From assembly GCA_012840465.1 (NCBI GenBank), contig DULJ01000086.1:124001-188000 (forward strand): DNA of 64,000 nucleotides, read 5' to 3'. Origin of the DNA: Caryophanales bacterium. Lineage in GTDB: Bacteria; Bacillota; Bacilli; Bacillales; Bacillaceae_J. The translations under genes were made by a program, and so were the position numbers. Shown here piece by piece: positions 55,399 to 64,000 of the stretch. Position 1 is the stretch's first letter, and each line of letters opens with the position of its first letter. The notes under the pieces were generated by a model. It ran no database searches. It was not told the origin of the DNA and was given only the letters and a program-made list of their open reading frames with translations.

Positions 55399-56001
55399 AT
55401 GGTAAAAACTCAAGAGTATAAATCAACAATTAAATCCAGGCCGTTCTTTTTTTTAGAGACGAAAAAGGTTGCAGACCTTATGTATCAAGGGCTAAAGGCG
55501 TTTGAAATAAAGGACAAAGCAATTCATGAAAATATATTCCAAGTTAAAACTGAAGCTCGAAAAAAAGAAATTGCATCAACCACACTATCACGTTTGAAAG
55601 ATTTGGACGAGTGTTTACTGGGCAAGATTGTTCGTGGTGATTCTGAAACAAGTAAAATGTTAGTTCTTTATTCTATTATGAAAACGGACAGATTGTTTTT
55701 TGAGTTTATGTATGAGGTATTTCGAGAAAAGTTTGTTCTTAAAGACTACTTTTTGACGGATAAGGACTTTAATATCTTTTTTGAATCAAAAAAACAACAA
55801 AGTAATAAGGTTGCATCATGGAAGGATTATACGTTTTACAAGTTGAAACAGGTGTATATTCGTATCCTTCACGAGGCGGGGGTATTAAAAAACCAAAAAG
55901 GTGATCGAGAAATTAACAGGGTCTATATAGATTATGAAGTTGTAAAGCATTTAATGGAAATAGGGGACCAAGCTTATATTGAAATTTTAGTAGGTGAATA
56001 A
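55399..56001 (+). CDS. brxA: BREX system protein BrxA (DUF1819)
   Basis: 200 residues, DUF1819 family. First gene of type 1 BREX loci; the E. coli protein is a small helical DNA-binding fold, but its exact role in defence is unresolved. Visible are the N-terminal S-T-I-K-S-R-P-F-F-F-L-E-T-K-K-V-A, the central L-K-D-L-D-E-C-L-L and K-M-L-V-L-Y-S-I-M-K, and the C-terminal Y-K-L-K-Q-V-Y-I-R-I-L-H-E-A-G. AAGGGAATGG precedes the ATG. brxB starts 1 nt after the stop. Confidence 0.9.
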   Translation: MVKTQEYKSTIKSRPFFFLETKKVADLMYQGLKAFEIKDKAIHENIFQVKTEARKKEIASTTLSRLKDLDECLLGKIVRGDSETSKMLVLYSIMKTDRLFFEFMYEVFREKFVLKDYFLTDKDFNIFFESKKQQSNKVASWKDYTFYKLKQVYIRILHEAGVLKNQKGDREINRVYIDYEVVKHLMEIGDQAYIEILVGE

Positions 56002-56002
56002 A

Positions 56003-56584
56003 ATGAAAAGTATTTACGAGAGATTAGATGAAATCCTTCCCAGAATAACAGAGACGTCATTCAGAGAAAGTAAGGGCCTTGGAAATGAAATTGGCTATCA
56101 CATTTTCGATTATGATCCAAAGTATGAAATGTTAGTAAGGGACCATGTTGCTTATATAAAAGAAAGAGTTAACACTGACAATTCTAATTTACATATTAGA
56201 GAATTTGATTTATATGAGGTCGTTTTAGAAATCTTACAAGAAAAAGGTTTCCTTGAAAAAAATTTTGAGATGGAAGAAAAAAAAGGCAGCAATTTTGTTT
56301 TAAATGCGACAAAAAAAGCACTGCGTTTAACACTGAATAATGATTTGGTTGTTCAATACATCACAGACCGTGTAAAAGCAAATGATATTGTTTTTCTAAC
56401 CGGCATTGGAAAGTCGTTTCCAATCATTCGTTCACATACGGTGTTAAATACATTACAAAAAAAAGTTGATGAGGTACCTGTTGTAATGTTTTTTCCTGGT
56501 GTTTACGACGGGCAAGAACTCGTCCTCTTCGGGGAAATTAAAGATGACAATTACTATCGTGCATTTCAACTAATTGATAAATAA
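56003..56584 (+). CDS. brxB: BREX system protein BrxB (DUF1788)
   Basis: 193 residues from the ATG at 56003 (AGGTGA overlapping the end of brxA); the GTG at 55994 lies inside that site. DUF1788 family, present in all type 1 BREX loci, biochemical role unknown. Landmarks: G-L-G-N-E-I-G-Y-H-I-F-D-Y-D-P near residue 25, F-L-T-G-I-G-K-S-F-P-I-I-R-S-H near residue 130 and P-V-V-M-F-F-P-G-V-Y-D-G. These recall a URI-like or AAA-accessory fold but lack catalytic signatures I can name. Confidence 0.9.
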   Translation: MKSIYERLDEILPRITETSFRESKGLGNEIGYHIFDYDPKYEMLVRDHVAYIKERVNTDNSNLHIREFDLYEVVLEILQEKGFLEKNFEMEEKKGSNFVLNATKKALRLTLNNDLVVQYITDRVKANDIVFLTGIGKSFPIIRSHTVLNTLQKKVDEVPVVMFFPGVYDGQELVLFGEIKDDNYYRAFQLIDK

Positions 56585-56602
56585 GCATATGGGGGGATTA
56601 CT

Positions 56603-59600
56603 GTGCAGATTCAAAAAATGTTTGATAAACCTATTCACCGTGATATTAAGGGTGTAGTAAAGGTTGGCCAAGATGATGAAAAAAACATTTATCAGGAATT
56701 AGATGAATTTGTTGTTACAAATGAGCTCCACAAGCATATTGGCGACTTCTTTCAGTCCTATAAAAAAGGGATAAGAGGAAACACTGACAAGGTTGGAGTG
56801 TGGCTTTCCGGCTTCTTTGGAAGTGGTAAATCGCACTTTCTAAAAATCCTCTCTTATCTTATCGAAAATAAAATAGTGAATGGGAAAGAGGCAATAAGCT
56901 TTTTTGATAAAAAAATTCAAGATCCGATGATTTTGGCTGATTTAAAAATGGCTGGTGACATCACAACAGACGTTATCCTCTTTGATATTGACGCAAAAAG
57001 TGAATCCGATTCAAAAGCCGACAAAGATTCAATTGTAAAGGTCCTAAATAAAGTGTTTAATGAAATACAAGGTTTTTGTGGCTCAATTCCATGGATTGCC
57101 GATATTGAACGAAAGATGGCTAAAGATGGGCTCTATGAACAATTTAAGGAAATATTTGAAGAAGTTTCTGGGAACAAATGGGAAGACTCAAGAGAGGATT
57201 TTTATTATGAGGAAGATGCAATCATTGAGGCATTATGTAGAACGACTAAAATGAGTGAAGATGCAGCAAGGCATTGGTTTGAACTAGCAGAGCAGGAATA
57301 CTCAATTAGTATAGAGAAATTCGCAAAAAGAGTTAGTGACTATATCGAAGATAAAAGAAAGCAACCTGATACAAAGGATCATCACGTTGTTTTCCTAGTG
57401 GATGAAGTAGGACAGTATATTGGTGATAACTCACAATCGATGTTGAATTTACAAACCGTTGTACATCAATTTGGTATTCATTGCAGTGGGAAAGCATGGA
57501 TAGTTGTAACGAGCCAAGAGGACATTGATTCTGTATTAAGTGTAAAAGGGAATGATTTTTCTAAAATCCAGGGTCGTTTTGATACCAAGCTCAGCTTATC
57601 CAGTGCTTACGTTGATGAAGTCATCAAAAAACGTATTCTTATAAAGAATGATGAAGGTAAGGCTACGTTAAAAGAAGTTTATCGGCAAAAGAGTTCTATC
57701 CTTAAGAATCTATTTGTGTTTTCACAGGATACAGCAGAAATGAAATCTTTCTCTTCTGAAGAGGATTTCGTAGATGTTTATCCATTTATACCTTACCAAT
57801 TTAACCTTCTGCAAAAAGTATTTACAGGTGTAAGGATTCACGGTGCTTCAGGCAAAAGTTTATCAGAAGGAGAACGTTCTCTTTTAAGTGCATTTCAGGA
57901 ATCTGCCATCCGTTTTGCTGAGCGTGAGGAAGGAACATTGGTCCCATTTTCGGCATTTTATGAAACAATTGAATCTTTCCTAGATTCATCCATCCGTACA
58001 GTCATTATCCATGCTAAGAAAAATTCCCGACTAAAAGACCCAGATGTTGAAATTCTAAAGCTATTATTTCTAATCAAATATGTGAAAGAAATGCCATCTA
58101 ATTTAGAAAACTTATCAACTTTAATGGTCGATCATATTGATGTGGATAAATTGGATTTAAAAAAGGAAATGGAAGCATCCCTTATTCGATTGGCAAAAGA
58201 AACCTTAATTCAGAAAAATGGCGATGAATATATATTCTTAACTAATGATGAGCAGGACGTAAACCGCGAAATTAACAATATGCATGTCGATACTGCCGAA
58301 GTGATTCAAAAAATTGGTGAAGAAATTTTTGGTGGAATTTATTCTGATAAAAAATATCGCTATTCAACAAGGTATCATTTTAGCTTTAACACAATCATTG
58401 ATGATCGGCCATTAGGAATACAAACACATGATATCGGATTAAAAATTATTACTCCATTTTATGAAGCAGCAGCTGACTTAAACCAATCTGAGCTCAAGAT
58501 GATGTCGATGCGTGAAAATAATGTCATTTTAAGGTTATCTGCTGATACCTCTTATCTGGACGAAATGGAAAATATTTTGAAAATCCAGGCGTATTTAAAA
58601 GTGAAAAGTGGTTCATCCGTTTCTCAAGCTATTGAGGATATTAAAACCCGAAAAGCACGTGAAGTGACAGAAAGAAAAGAGCGTGTGACAACACATTTAA
58701 CAGAAGCATTAAGAATTGCTGAAGTATATGTAAATTCGCAACAACTAGATGTAAAAGAAAAAAATCCTATTGAGAGAATTAATGATGCATTTACGGCTTT
58801 AATTGAAAATCTATTTAGCAAACTAAATTATGTAAAAGAATATATTGACACAACAAAACAGTTACATGATTTACTTCAAGAAAATACAAGCCAATTAACC
58901 TTAACGAATGATGACGAGCCCAATAAACTTGCAAACCAAGAGGTAAATAGCTATATAGATAGACTTACTTCTCGAAAACAACAAATTACAATCAAAGGAA
59001 TAACTTCTTACTTTTCAAAACAGCCGTATGGATGGAATGAATTAGATACGACCGCCATAATTATCAAACTTTTTAAGGGACAGGAAGTAAAATTAGAATT
59101 AAACCAATCGACTTTAAATACATCTGATCGTGATATTCTGAATTATGTAACCAAACGTGATTATGTTGATAAAGTAATTGTTAAAAAGAGGGAAAGGATT
59201 TCTCAGCAATTAATTAAACTTACAAAGGATATCATACAAGACATGTTTGGGATTACAGCTGTCCCAAGTGATGAAGATGGTTTAATGAATCGTTGTAAGG
59301 AACTATTACAAAAAGAGCAGAATGAAATCAATTTACTGCTAGCGAATTACAGAAATAAATCATATCCTGGACAGAACATCTTAACTGACGGTAAAAAGCC
59401 CATTGAAAAATTACTGTCCATTTCAGATACAGGAACTTTTTATCAACAAATAAAAGAATTTGAGGATGATTTATTGGATTATGCTGAAGATGTAGGCGAT
59501 GTAAAAAAGTTCTTTGAAAACCAAAGGGACCTTTACGATAATGCTGTCAAACGCCTAGATATCTTTGAGAATAATCGTTCATATGTTACGGATAAAAAGG

Positions 59601-60187
59601 TTCTAGAAATTATTAATTCAATAGAAAAAATAGTCAAACATAGTGAACCATACGATAATATTCAAAAATTGCCTGGGTTATATAAGGACTTTGATGATCT
59701 TTTCGTTGTTTTGCTGGAGAAAGAGTGTGAACCAATCAGTAAAGCGATTGACCAAGACCTTAAAGTTGTGATTGAAGAGTTATCTGAAGATGCCAGTATA
59801 AAAGAAAGGTTCAGTGGAACATTTAGAAATAGTTTTGCAGACTTAAAAAATCGCCTAGAACGTGTAAATAATTTCTATGAAGCTATTGCGATGCAAACAG
59901 AAAGCGATCGACTGAAAGTACGTTGTATAGATGAAATCACGATCGAAATCGCTAGACGTAAGCAGCCAGTTAGCCCATCTCTAATAAGTTCACCGGTAGG
60001 GACGGAAGGCACAATAATTGTTGAACCGTCAGCAGGATATAAAGAAACAAAAACAATTAGTAAAACGACTGTTCTTCGTGGCACAAAAACAATTGAAAAT
60101 GAAGATGACATAGAAACTTTATTAAACGAATTACGTACCGAGTTAAAAAAGGAACTAAAAGAAAATATGATAATAAGGTTAGTATAG
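56603..60187 (+). CDS. brxC: BREX system ATPase BrxC
   Basis: 1194 residues, GTG start after GGGGGG. Large P-loop ATPase core of BREX (DUF499/PglY-like). Walker A G-F-F-G-S-G-K-S at 70-77, Walker B F-L-V-D-E at about 264-268 followed by G-Q-Y-I-G, sensor V-V-T-S-Q-E-D and an arginine-containing K-I-Q-G-R-F-D. The C-terminal half is helical with coiled-coil potential (e.g. residues about 680-760). BrxC is essential for blocking phage replication and for host methylation in type 1 systems. It appears intact. Confidence 0.93.
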   Translation: MQIQKMFDKPIHRDIKGVVKVGQDDEKNIYQELDEFVVTNELHKHIGDFFQSYKKGIRGNTDKVGVWLSGFFGSGKSHFLKILSYLIENKIVNGKEAISFFDKKIQDPMILADLKMAGDITTDVILFDIDAKSESDSKADKDSIVKVLNKVFNEIQGFCGSIPWIADIERKMAKDGLYEQFKEIFEEVSGNKWEDSREDFYYEEDAIIEALCRTTKMSEDAARHWFELAEQEYSISIEKFAKRVSDYIEDKRKQPDTKDHHVVFLVDEVGQYIGDNSQSMLNLQTVVHQFGIHCSGKAWIVVTSQEDIDSVLSVKGNDFSKIQGRFDTKLSLSSAYVDEVIKKRILIKNDEGKATLKEVYRQKSSILKNLFVFSQDTAEMKSFSSEEDFVDVYPFIPYQFNLLQKVFTGVRIHGASGKSLSEGERSLLSAFQESAIRFAEREEGTLVPFSAFYETIESFLDSSIRTVIIHAKKNSRLKDPDVEILKLLFLIKYVKEMPSNLENLSTLMVDHIDVDKLDLKKEMEASLIRLAKETLIQKNGDEYIFLTNDEQDVNREINNMHVDTAEVIQKIGEEIFGGIYSDKKYRYSTRYHFSFNTIIDDRPLGIQTHDIGLKIITPFYEAAADLNQSELKMMSMRENNVILRLSADTSYLDEMENILKIQAYLKVKSGSSVSQAIEDIKTRKAREVTERKERVTTHLTEALRIAEVYVNSQQLDVKEKNPIERINDAFTALIENLFSKLNYVKEYIDTTKQLHDLLQENTSQLTLTNDDEPNKLANQEVNSYIDRLTSRKQQITIKGITSYFSKQPYGWNELDTTAIIIKLFKGQEVKLELNQSTLNTSDRDILNYVTKRDYVDKVIVKKRERISQQLIKLTKDIIQDMFGITAVPSDEDGLMNRCKELLQKEQNEINLLLANYRNKSYPGQNILTDGKKPIEKLLSISDTGTFYQQIKEFEDDLLDYAEDVGDVKKFFENQRDLYDNAVKRLDIFENNRSYVTDKKVLEIINSIEKIVKHSEPYDNIQKLPGLYKDFDDLFVVLLEKECEPISKAIDQDLKVVIEELSEDASIKERFSGTFRNSFADLKNRLERVNNFYEAIAMQTESDRLKVRCIDEITIEIARRKQPVSPSLISSPVGTEGTIIVEPSAGYKETKTISKTTVLRGTKTIENEDDIETLLNELRTELKKELKENMIIRLV

Positions 60188-60239
60188 CTCATCCTAGATT
60201 CACTATAATTGGTTTTAAATCCTAAAGGGAGAGGATAAA

Positions 60240-60503
60240 ATGCCACAAATATGTGAGTTTTATGGAATGAAAATATATCTTTATTTTGATGATCACGATC
60301 CCCCACATTTCCATGTAAGAGGACCAGATAAAACAAGAATTAATATTATAAATGGGGAATATTTAGATGGTGATCAGCCTTTGCCACGTATTAAAGAGAA
60401 GAAGGTATTGAAATGGCTGGAGATGAATAAAATTGATATGATTAAGGCATGGAATGCATGTAAAGAAGGGGAAGTTCCTAGTAAGATTCCACCATTACCC
60501 TAG
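60240..60503 (+). CDS. DUF4160 protein (partner of DUF2442)
   Basis: 87 residues; D-D-H-D-P-P-H-F-H-V-R, the His-rich signature of DUF4160, is at residues 18-28, and the C-terminus has W-L-E-M-N-K and W-N-A-C. DUF4160 and DUF2442 genes are very often adjacent in bacteria and have been suggested as a toxin-antitoxin-like pair, without proof known to me. RBS AGGGAGAGGA. It lies between brxC and pglX, where the standard type 1 order has no gene, so it is an insertion within the defence operon. Confidence 0.85.
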   Translation: MPQICEFYGMKIYLYFDDHDPPHFHVRGPDKTRINIINGEYLDGDQPLPRIKEKKVLKWLEMNKIDMIKAWNACKEGEVPSKIPPLP

Positions 60504-60515
60504 GAGGTTTTTTTG

Positions 60516-60818
60516 ATGAGAGAAATTTGTAAAGTAAAACCTTTACCTTTATCCGGTTGGTTATTAATCGAATTTGATAATGGCGAAAAAGGACTTGTGG
60601 ATATTAGACCTTCTATGAACGGAGTATTAAACATACTAAAAGATGAAAAAGTATTTAGTCAAGTGTACGTAGATGAAGATGCCGGAACGGTAGCTTGGCC
60701 AAATGAGTTGCACATTGATCCTGATACTTTGTATGAACGTAGAATTTCCATAAATGAAATTAAATATTTAGCAAAATTAATGGATGATCAACTTTTCGAT
60801 AAATTAGACCTTGCATGA
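60516..60818 (+). CDS. DUF2442 protein
   Basis: 100 residues from the ATG at 60516 (TAGGAGG 9-10 nt upstream, overlapping the DUF4160 stop). Landmarks: F-D-N-G-E-K-G-L-V-D, G-T-V-A-W-P-N-E-L-H-I-D-P-D-T-L-Y-E, the core of DUF2442. Probably the partner (antitoxin-like or DNA-binding) of DUF4160. Its last codons and the following 97 nt are repeated at 38.8 kb. Confidence 0.85.
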   Translation: MREICKVKPLPLSGWLLIEFDNGEKGLVDIRPSMNGVLNILKDEKVFSQVYVDEDAGTVAWPNELHIDPDTLYERRISINEIKYLAKLMDDQLFDKLDLA

Positions 60819-60915
60819 ATTTGAATCAGTATGAGAAGGGAAGAAGATATAAACTTTTTCCCTATTTGTACACAACGGGAATTGGAGGAGCATTACATGA
60901 ATAAATCAGCAATAA
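60790..60915 (+). repeat. BREX copy of the duplicated DUF2442-pglX junction
   Basis: Partner of 38801-38926, offset 21,989 nt throughout. Covers the end of DUF2442, the intergenic hairpin, the pglX RBS and the first six pglX codons. Confidence 0.9.
60837..60866 (+). promoter_or_regulatory. Hairpin (possible attenuator) before pglX
   Basis: AGGGAAGAAG (60837-60846) pairs with CTTTTTCCCT (60854-60863) with one G-U pair and a 7-nt loop. It lies 30 nt upstream of the pglX start. Pairing is kept in the 38.8-kb copy despite base changes. Confidence 0.55.
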
Positions 60916-63900
60916 AAAACTTTGCTGTTACTGCTCGGGTCAAATTAATGGATGCCATCCAACATAAGGCCTATGAGCTCGGAATCACTAAAAATGAAAT
61001 AAAAGAACCAGATGTTTACCAAGATGGTTTTCGTATTAATGATATATTTTTTAGAAAATTTCAGAAGAAACAGCGGGACATGCTCTTACAAAAAATCAAA
61101 GACAAGGGATGTGATCAAGTAATTGAGGAAGTTGCCTATACATGGTTTAATCGATTGATAGCTGTCCGGTTTATGGAAGTAAATGAATACCTCCCAACTG
61201 GGGTAAGAGTTCTTTCATCCATAGTTAGTGGAAAAGTAGAACCTGATGCAGTGTCGGAAGTATTGAACATAGCTGACGATCTAGAGCTTGATTTAGACGT
61301 TGTTTACCGTTTGCAAGATGAAAATAATACGGAAGAATTATTCAAATACATATTAGTAAAACAATGTAACAAACTCGGTGAAATAATGCCGATGATGTTT
61401 GAGCAGATTGAAGATTATACAGAGTTACTACTGCCCGATAAGTTATTGACAGAAGGTTCTGTTGTCCGTGATTTAATATCTATGATTGATGAGGAAGATT
61501 GGAAAGAGCAAGTTGAGATTATTGGCTGGTTATACCAGTATTATATTTCTGAAAAAAAAGATGAAGTATTCGCTGATTTGAAAAAGAACAAGAAGATTAC
61601 AAAGGAAAATATTCCGGCAGCCACACAATTATTTACACCAAAATGGATTGTTCAGTATATGGTTGAAAACTCATTAGGAAGGTTATGGCTTGAATCGCAT
61701 CCTGATAAGGAATTACAAAAAGAGTGGAAGTATTACTTAGAGGATGCTGAACAAGAGCCAGAAGTAAAAGAACAATTAGGGAAAATAATAAATAAGGAGC
61801 TTTCTCCCGAAGAAATAAAAGTGTTGGATCCTTGTATGGGTTCAGGGCATATTCTTGTTTATGCTTTTGATGTACTATATCAAATTTATAAAAATGCAGG
61901 TTATGCAGAAAAAGATATTCCACAGTTAATTTTAGAGAAAAATTTATATGGGCTAGATATAGATGACCGTGCAGCGCAATTAGCCTATTTTGCATTAATG
62001 ATGAAAGCAAGAAGTTATAACCGTAGGATATTTAGAAAAAAGATTGAATTGAATGTTTGTTCTATACAGGAGAGCAATGGGATTTCTGAAGAAACTTTAG
62101 ATTATTTTGTTGGAAATTCATTAGAAAAAGAGGATGTCCAATATTTATTGAATGTATTTAAAGATGCAAAAGAGTATGGTTCAATTTTGGATGTTAATAA
62201 TATCGATTTTGAATCAATAGAACAGAAACTAGATAATATGCAAATACTTGAAGAAATCAGTGATATGTTTTCGCTGGAATATCGGGACCTTATTCTTGAA
62301 AAATTCCCTGCTATTGTCAAACAGGCGAGAATCATGAGTCAGAAGTATGAAGCGGTTATTACAAATCCACCGTATATGGGGCAGAATAGTATGTCTCAAG
62401 TACTAAAAACATACCTCGGCCGTCATTATAGGGATTGTAAAATTGATTTATTTGCAGTATTTATTGAAAAAATAAACAAATTAACCAAAGAAGGTTATTT
62501 TAATGCCACAATCAATCAACATACATGGATGTTTTTAGGTAGCTTTGAAAAATTGAGAGAAAAAATGTTGGAAAATCAAACAATAATAAATTTATTACAT
62601 CTTGGTACAAAAACATTCGAGGAAGTTGGCGGGGAAGTTGTACAAAGTACTTCTTATGTATTAAAAAAGGTGAATAATATAAATTATAATTGTGTTTATG
62701 TCCGACTAGTAGGTTATTCAAATTCCGTTTTGAAAGAAAAAGAATTCTTTAGTGAAGAGAACAGATATTTTGTTAAGCAAAATGAAATTAAAATGTTGCC
62801 AAACTACTCAATATCATATTGGGGAAGTGAACAAACAAGAAAAATATTCAGAGATAGTAAAAAGCTAAATGATATTTCTACTCCAAAAATGGGGATGCGT
62901 ACAGGCAATAATGAGCGCTTTCTAAGAAAATGGTATGAGGTGGGCTTTAATGATATTGGACTTAGTTTATCCAAAAATGAAGCATTTGAACAAAACCACA
63001 AATGGATTCCCTATAACAAAGGTGGGGATTTTAGGAAATGGTATGGTAATCATGATTATGTTGTTAATTGGGAGAATGATGGATTTGATATAAAAGAAAA
63101 TACCAAATTAAACTATCCTCAACTCGGTGAAAATTTAGGGTGGAAAATTACTAATGAAGAAGACTATTTTAAACCTACTATTTCCTGGTCGAGGATAAGT
63201 ACATCAAGATTCGGAATTAGATATTATCCAAAAGGATTTATATTTGATACTGCAGGTTGTTGTATAATTGATGCTCCAATTTCATTATTAGGATTACTGG
63301 CAAGTAAAGTTACATCTTATTTTTTGAATATGATTAATCCTTCATTGGCTTTTCAAGTTGGAGATTTAAAAAAATTACCTATACTTAAATATCCAGAACA
63401 AGAAATTCACAAAATTACTTTACAAAATATTGAATTATCCAATGTGGATTGGGATTCATTCGAATTGTCATGGGATTTCAAATATTCCCCGCTTTTAATT
63501 AATAAAACACACACTGAAAGTATCAGTATTTCTTATGAAAAGTGGGAATTGTCGGTAAATAGTCGGATTGAAATAATGAAACAAAATGAAGAGGAATTAA
63601 ACCGTATTTTTATTGACATTTATGGTTTACAAAATGAACTTACGCCAGAAGTTGATGATAAAGATGTTACTGTTCGCAGAGCGGATAAAGAACGTGATAT
63701 TCAGTTTTTTCTTTCGTATGCTGTTGGCTGTATGTTGGGCCGCTACTCTCTAAATCAGGGGGGGCTGGTCTTTGCTGGTGGCGAATTTGATGAATCGAAG
63801 TATGAGAAGTTTAAAGTCGATTTAGATAATATCATCCCAATTACAGATGATGAATATTTTGAAGATGACATTGTCAGTCGTTTTATAGATTTTGTCCGTG

Positions 63901-64000
63901 TGACATTTGGTCAGGATACTCTAGAAGAAAATCTCAGTTTTATAGCCGATGCTTTGGGAAAAAAAGTAAACGAAACATCCCGCCAGCGTATCCGTCGGTA
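60897..64000 (+). CDS. pglX: BREX adenine-specific methyltransferase PglX (3' end outside window)
   Basis: About 1034 codons are visible with no stop; full-length proteins are near 1180, so only the C-terminus is missing. PglX (BrxX) methylates host DNA at N6-adenine in a non-palindromic site and is needed for BREX defence. The N-terminus [10 protein letters not shown] is typical. SAM motif I D-P-C-M-G-S-G at 311-317 and catalytic N-P-P-Y at 490-493 are present. A G7 tract at 63758-63764 (in the codons for G-G of N-Q-G-G-L) could cause phase variation. pglZ and brxL are expected beyond the edge. Confidence 0.95.
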   Translation, partial: MNKSAIKNFAVTARVKLMDAIQHKAYELGITKNEIKEPDVYQDGFRINDIFFRKFQKKQRDMLLQKIKDKGCDQVIEEVAYTWFNRLIAVRFMEVNEYLPTGVRVLSSIVSGKVEPDAVSEVLNIADDLELDLDVVYRLQDENNTEELFKYILVKQCNKLGEIMPMMFEQIEDYTELLLPDKLLTEGSVVRDLISMIDEEDWKEQVEIIGWLYQYYISEKKDEVFADLKKNKKITKENIPAATQLFTPKWIVQYMVENSLGRLWLESHPDKELQKEWKYYLEDAEQEPEVKEQLGKIINKELSPEEIKVLDPCMGSGHILVYAFDVLYQIYKNAGYAEKDIPQLILEKNLYGLDIDDRAAQLAYFALMMKARSYNRRIFRKKIELNVCSIQESNGISEETLDYFVGNSLEKEDVQYLLNVFKDAKEYGSILDVNNIDFESIEQKLDNMQILEEISDMFSLEYRDLILEKFPAIVKQARIMSQKYEAVITNPPYMGQNSMSQVLKTYLGRHYRDCKIDLFAVFIEKINKLTKEGYFNATINQHTWMFLGSFEKLREKMLENQTIINLLHLGTKTFEEVGGEVVQSTSYVLKKVNNINYNCVYVRLVGYSNSVLKEKEFFSEENRYFVKQNEIKMLPNYSISYWGSEQTRKIFRDSKKLNDISTPKMGMRTGNNERFLRKWYEVGFNDIGLSLSKNEAFEQNHKWIPYNKGGDFRKWYGNHDYVVNWENDGFDIKENTKLNYPQLGENLGWKITNEEDYFKPTISWSRISTSRFGIRYYPKGFIFDTAGCCIIDAPISLLGLLASKVTSYFLNMINPSLAFQVGDLKKLPILKYPEQEIHKITLQNIELSNVDWDSFELSWDFKYSPLLINKTHTESISISYEKWELSVNSRIEIMKQNEEELNRIFIDIYGLQNELTPEVDDKDVTVRRADKERDIQFFLSYAVGCMLGRYSLNQGGLVFAGGEFDESKYEKFKVDLDNIIPITDDEYFEDDIVSRFIDFVRVTFGQDTLEENLSFIADALGKKVNETSRQRIRR

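Noticed and set aside
60897-64000. pglX as a pseudogene because no stop codon is found
   Set aside because: The frame is open to the window edge and shorter than the family's full length; it is simply cut off.
1-64000. CRISPR arrays, rRNA genes, intact insertion sequences or prophage
   Set aside because: No regularly spaced direct repeats, no rRNA sequence and no complete transposase, integrase or phage structural gene were seen.

Overview
The window is a piece of a Gram-positive, endospore-forming Bacillaceae chromosome. This is shown by spoVS, cotE, spoVK, sirA, the glnRA and lexA-ynzC-tkt neighbourhoods, AT-rich DNA, strong AGGAGG ribosome binding sites and B. subtilis-like gene order. 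The genus cannot be fixed from the sequence; a Neobacillus/Bacillus sensu lato member is my inference.

From 1 to 28.9 kb is conserved backbone: RNase Y (cut by the left edge), ymdB, spoVS, a membrane-type dipeptidase, a two-subunit 2-oxoacid:ferredoxin oxidoreductase, miaB-ricA, cotE, mutSL, miaA-hfq, spoVK, hflX, a methionine-gamma-lyase-like gene, glnRA with two GlnR operators, lexA, ynzC, tkt, sirA, yneF, selU, ccdA-ccdB-ccdC and yneK. Relative to B. subtilis, yneA/yneB are missing beside lexA and selU sits in the yneF-ccdA interval.

At about 28.9 kb the synteny ends in a structured intergenic repeat, followed by a selenocysteine tRNA gene (selC). With the tRNA 2-selenouridine synthase SelU, this indicates that the cell uses selenium in two ways. 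Next comes a ba3-type cytochrome oxidase (cbaA, cbaB and a 49-residue small subunit) on the minus strand.

From 32.4 to 50.8 kb is a catabolic island. A TetR-regulated beta-oxidation operon (enoyl-CoA hydratase, thiolase, 3-hydroxyacyl-CoA dehydrogenase, acyl-CoA dehydrogenase, acyl-CoA ligase) is followed by an AcoR-type sigma-54 activator. A sigma-54 (-24/-12) promoter then precedes six genes whose order and sizes match the five-subunit acetophenone carboxylase plus benzoylacetate-CoA ligase cluster (apcABCDE-bal) known from Aromatoleum. The likely route is aryl or alkyl ketone to 3-oxoacid to 3-oxoacyl-CoA, then thiolysis by the neighbouring beta-oxidation genes.

From 50.8 to 52.1 kb is a graveyard: an IS1380-type transposase fragment fused in frame to a cysW fragment, itself joined by a deletion to a frameshifted cysA. 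A free-standing purL follows, then about 0.7 kb of hairpin-rich non-coding DNA.

From 55.4 kb to the right edge is a type 1 BREX phage-defence locus: brxA, brxB, brxC, an inserted DUF4160-DUF2442 pair, and pglX (cut by the right edge). The DUF2442-pglX junction, including the last codons of one gene, a hairpin and the first codons of the next, is present a second time as a 126-bp ungapped repeat 22 kb away at 38.8 kb, between the catabolic operons. It appears to be a scar of an earlier BREX copy or rearrangement.
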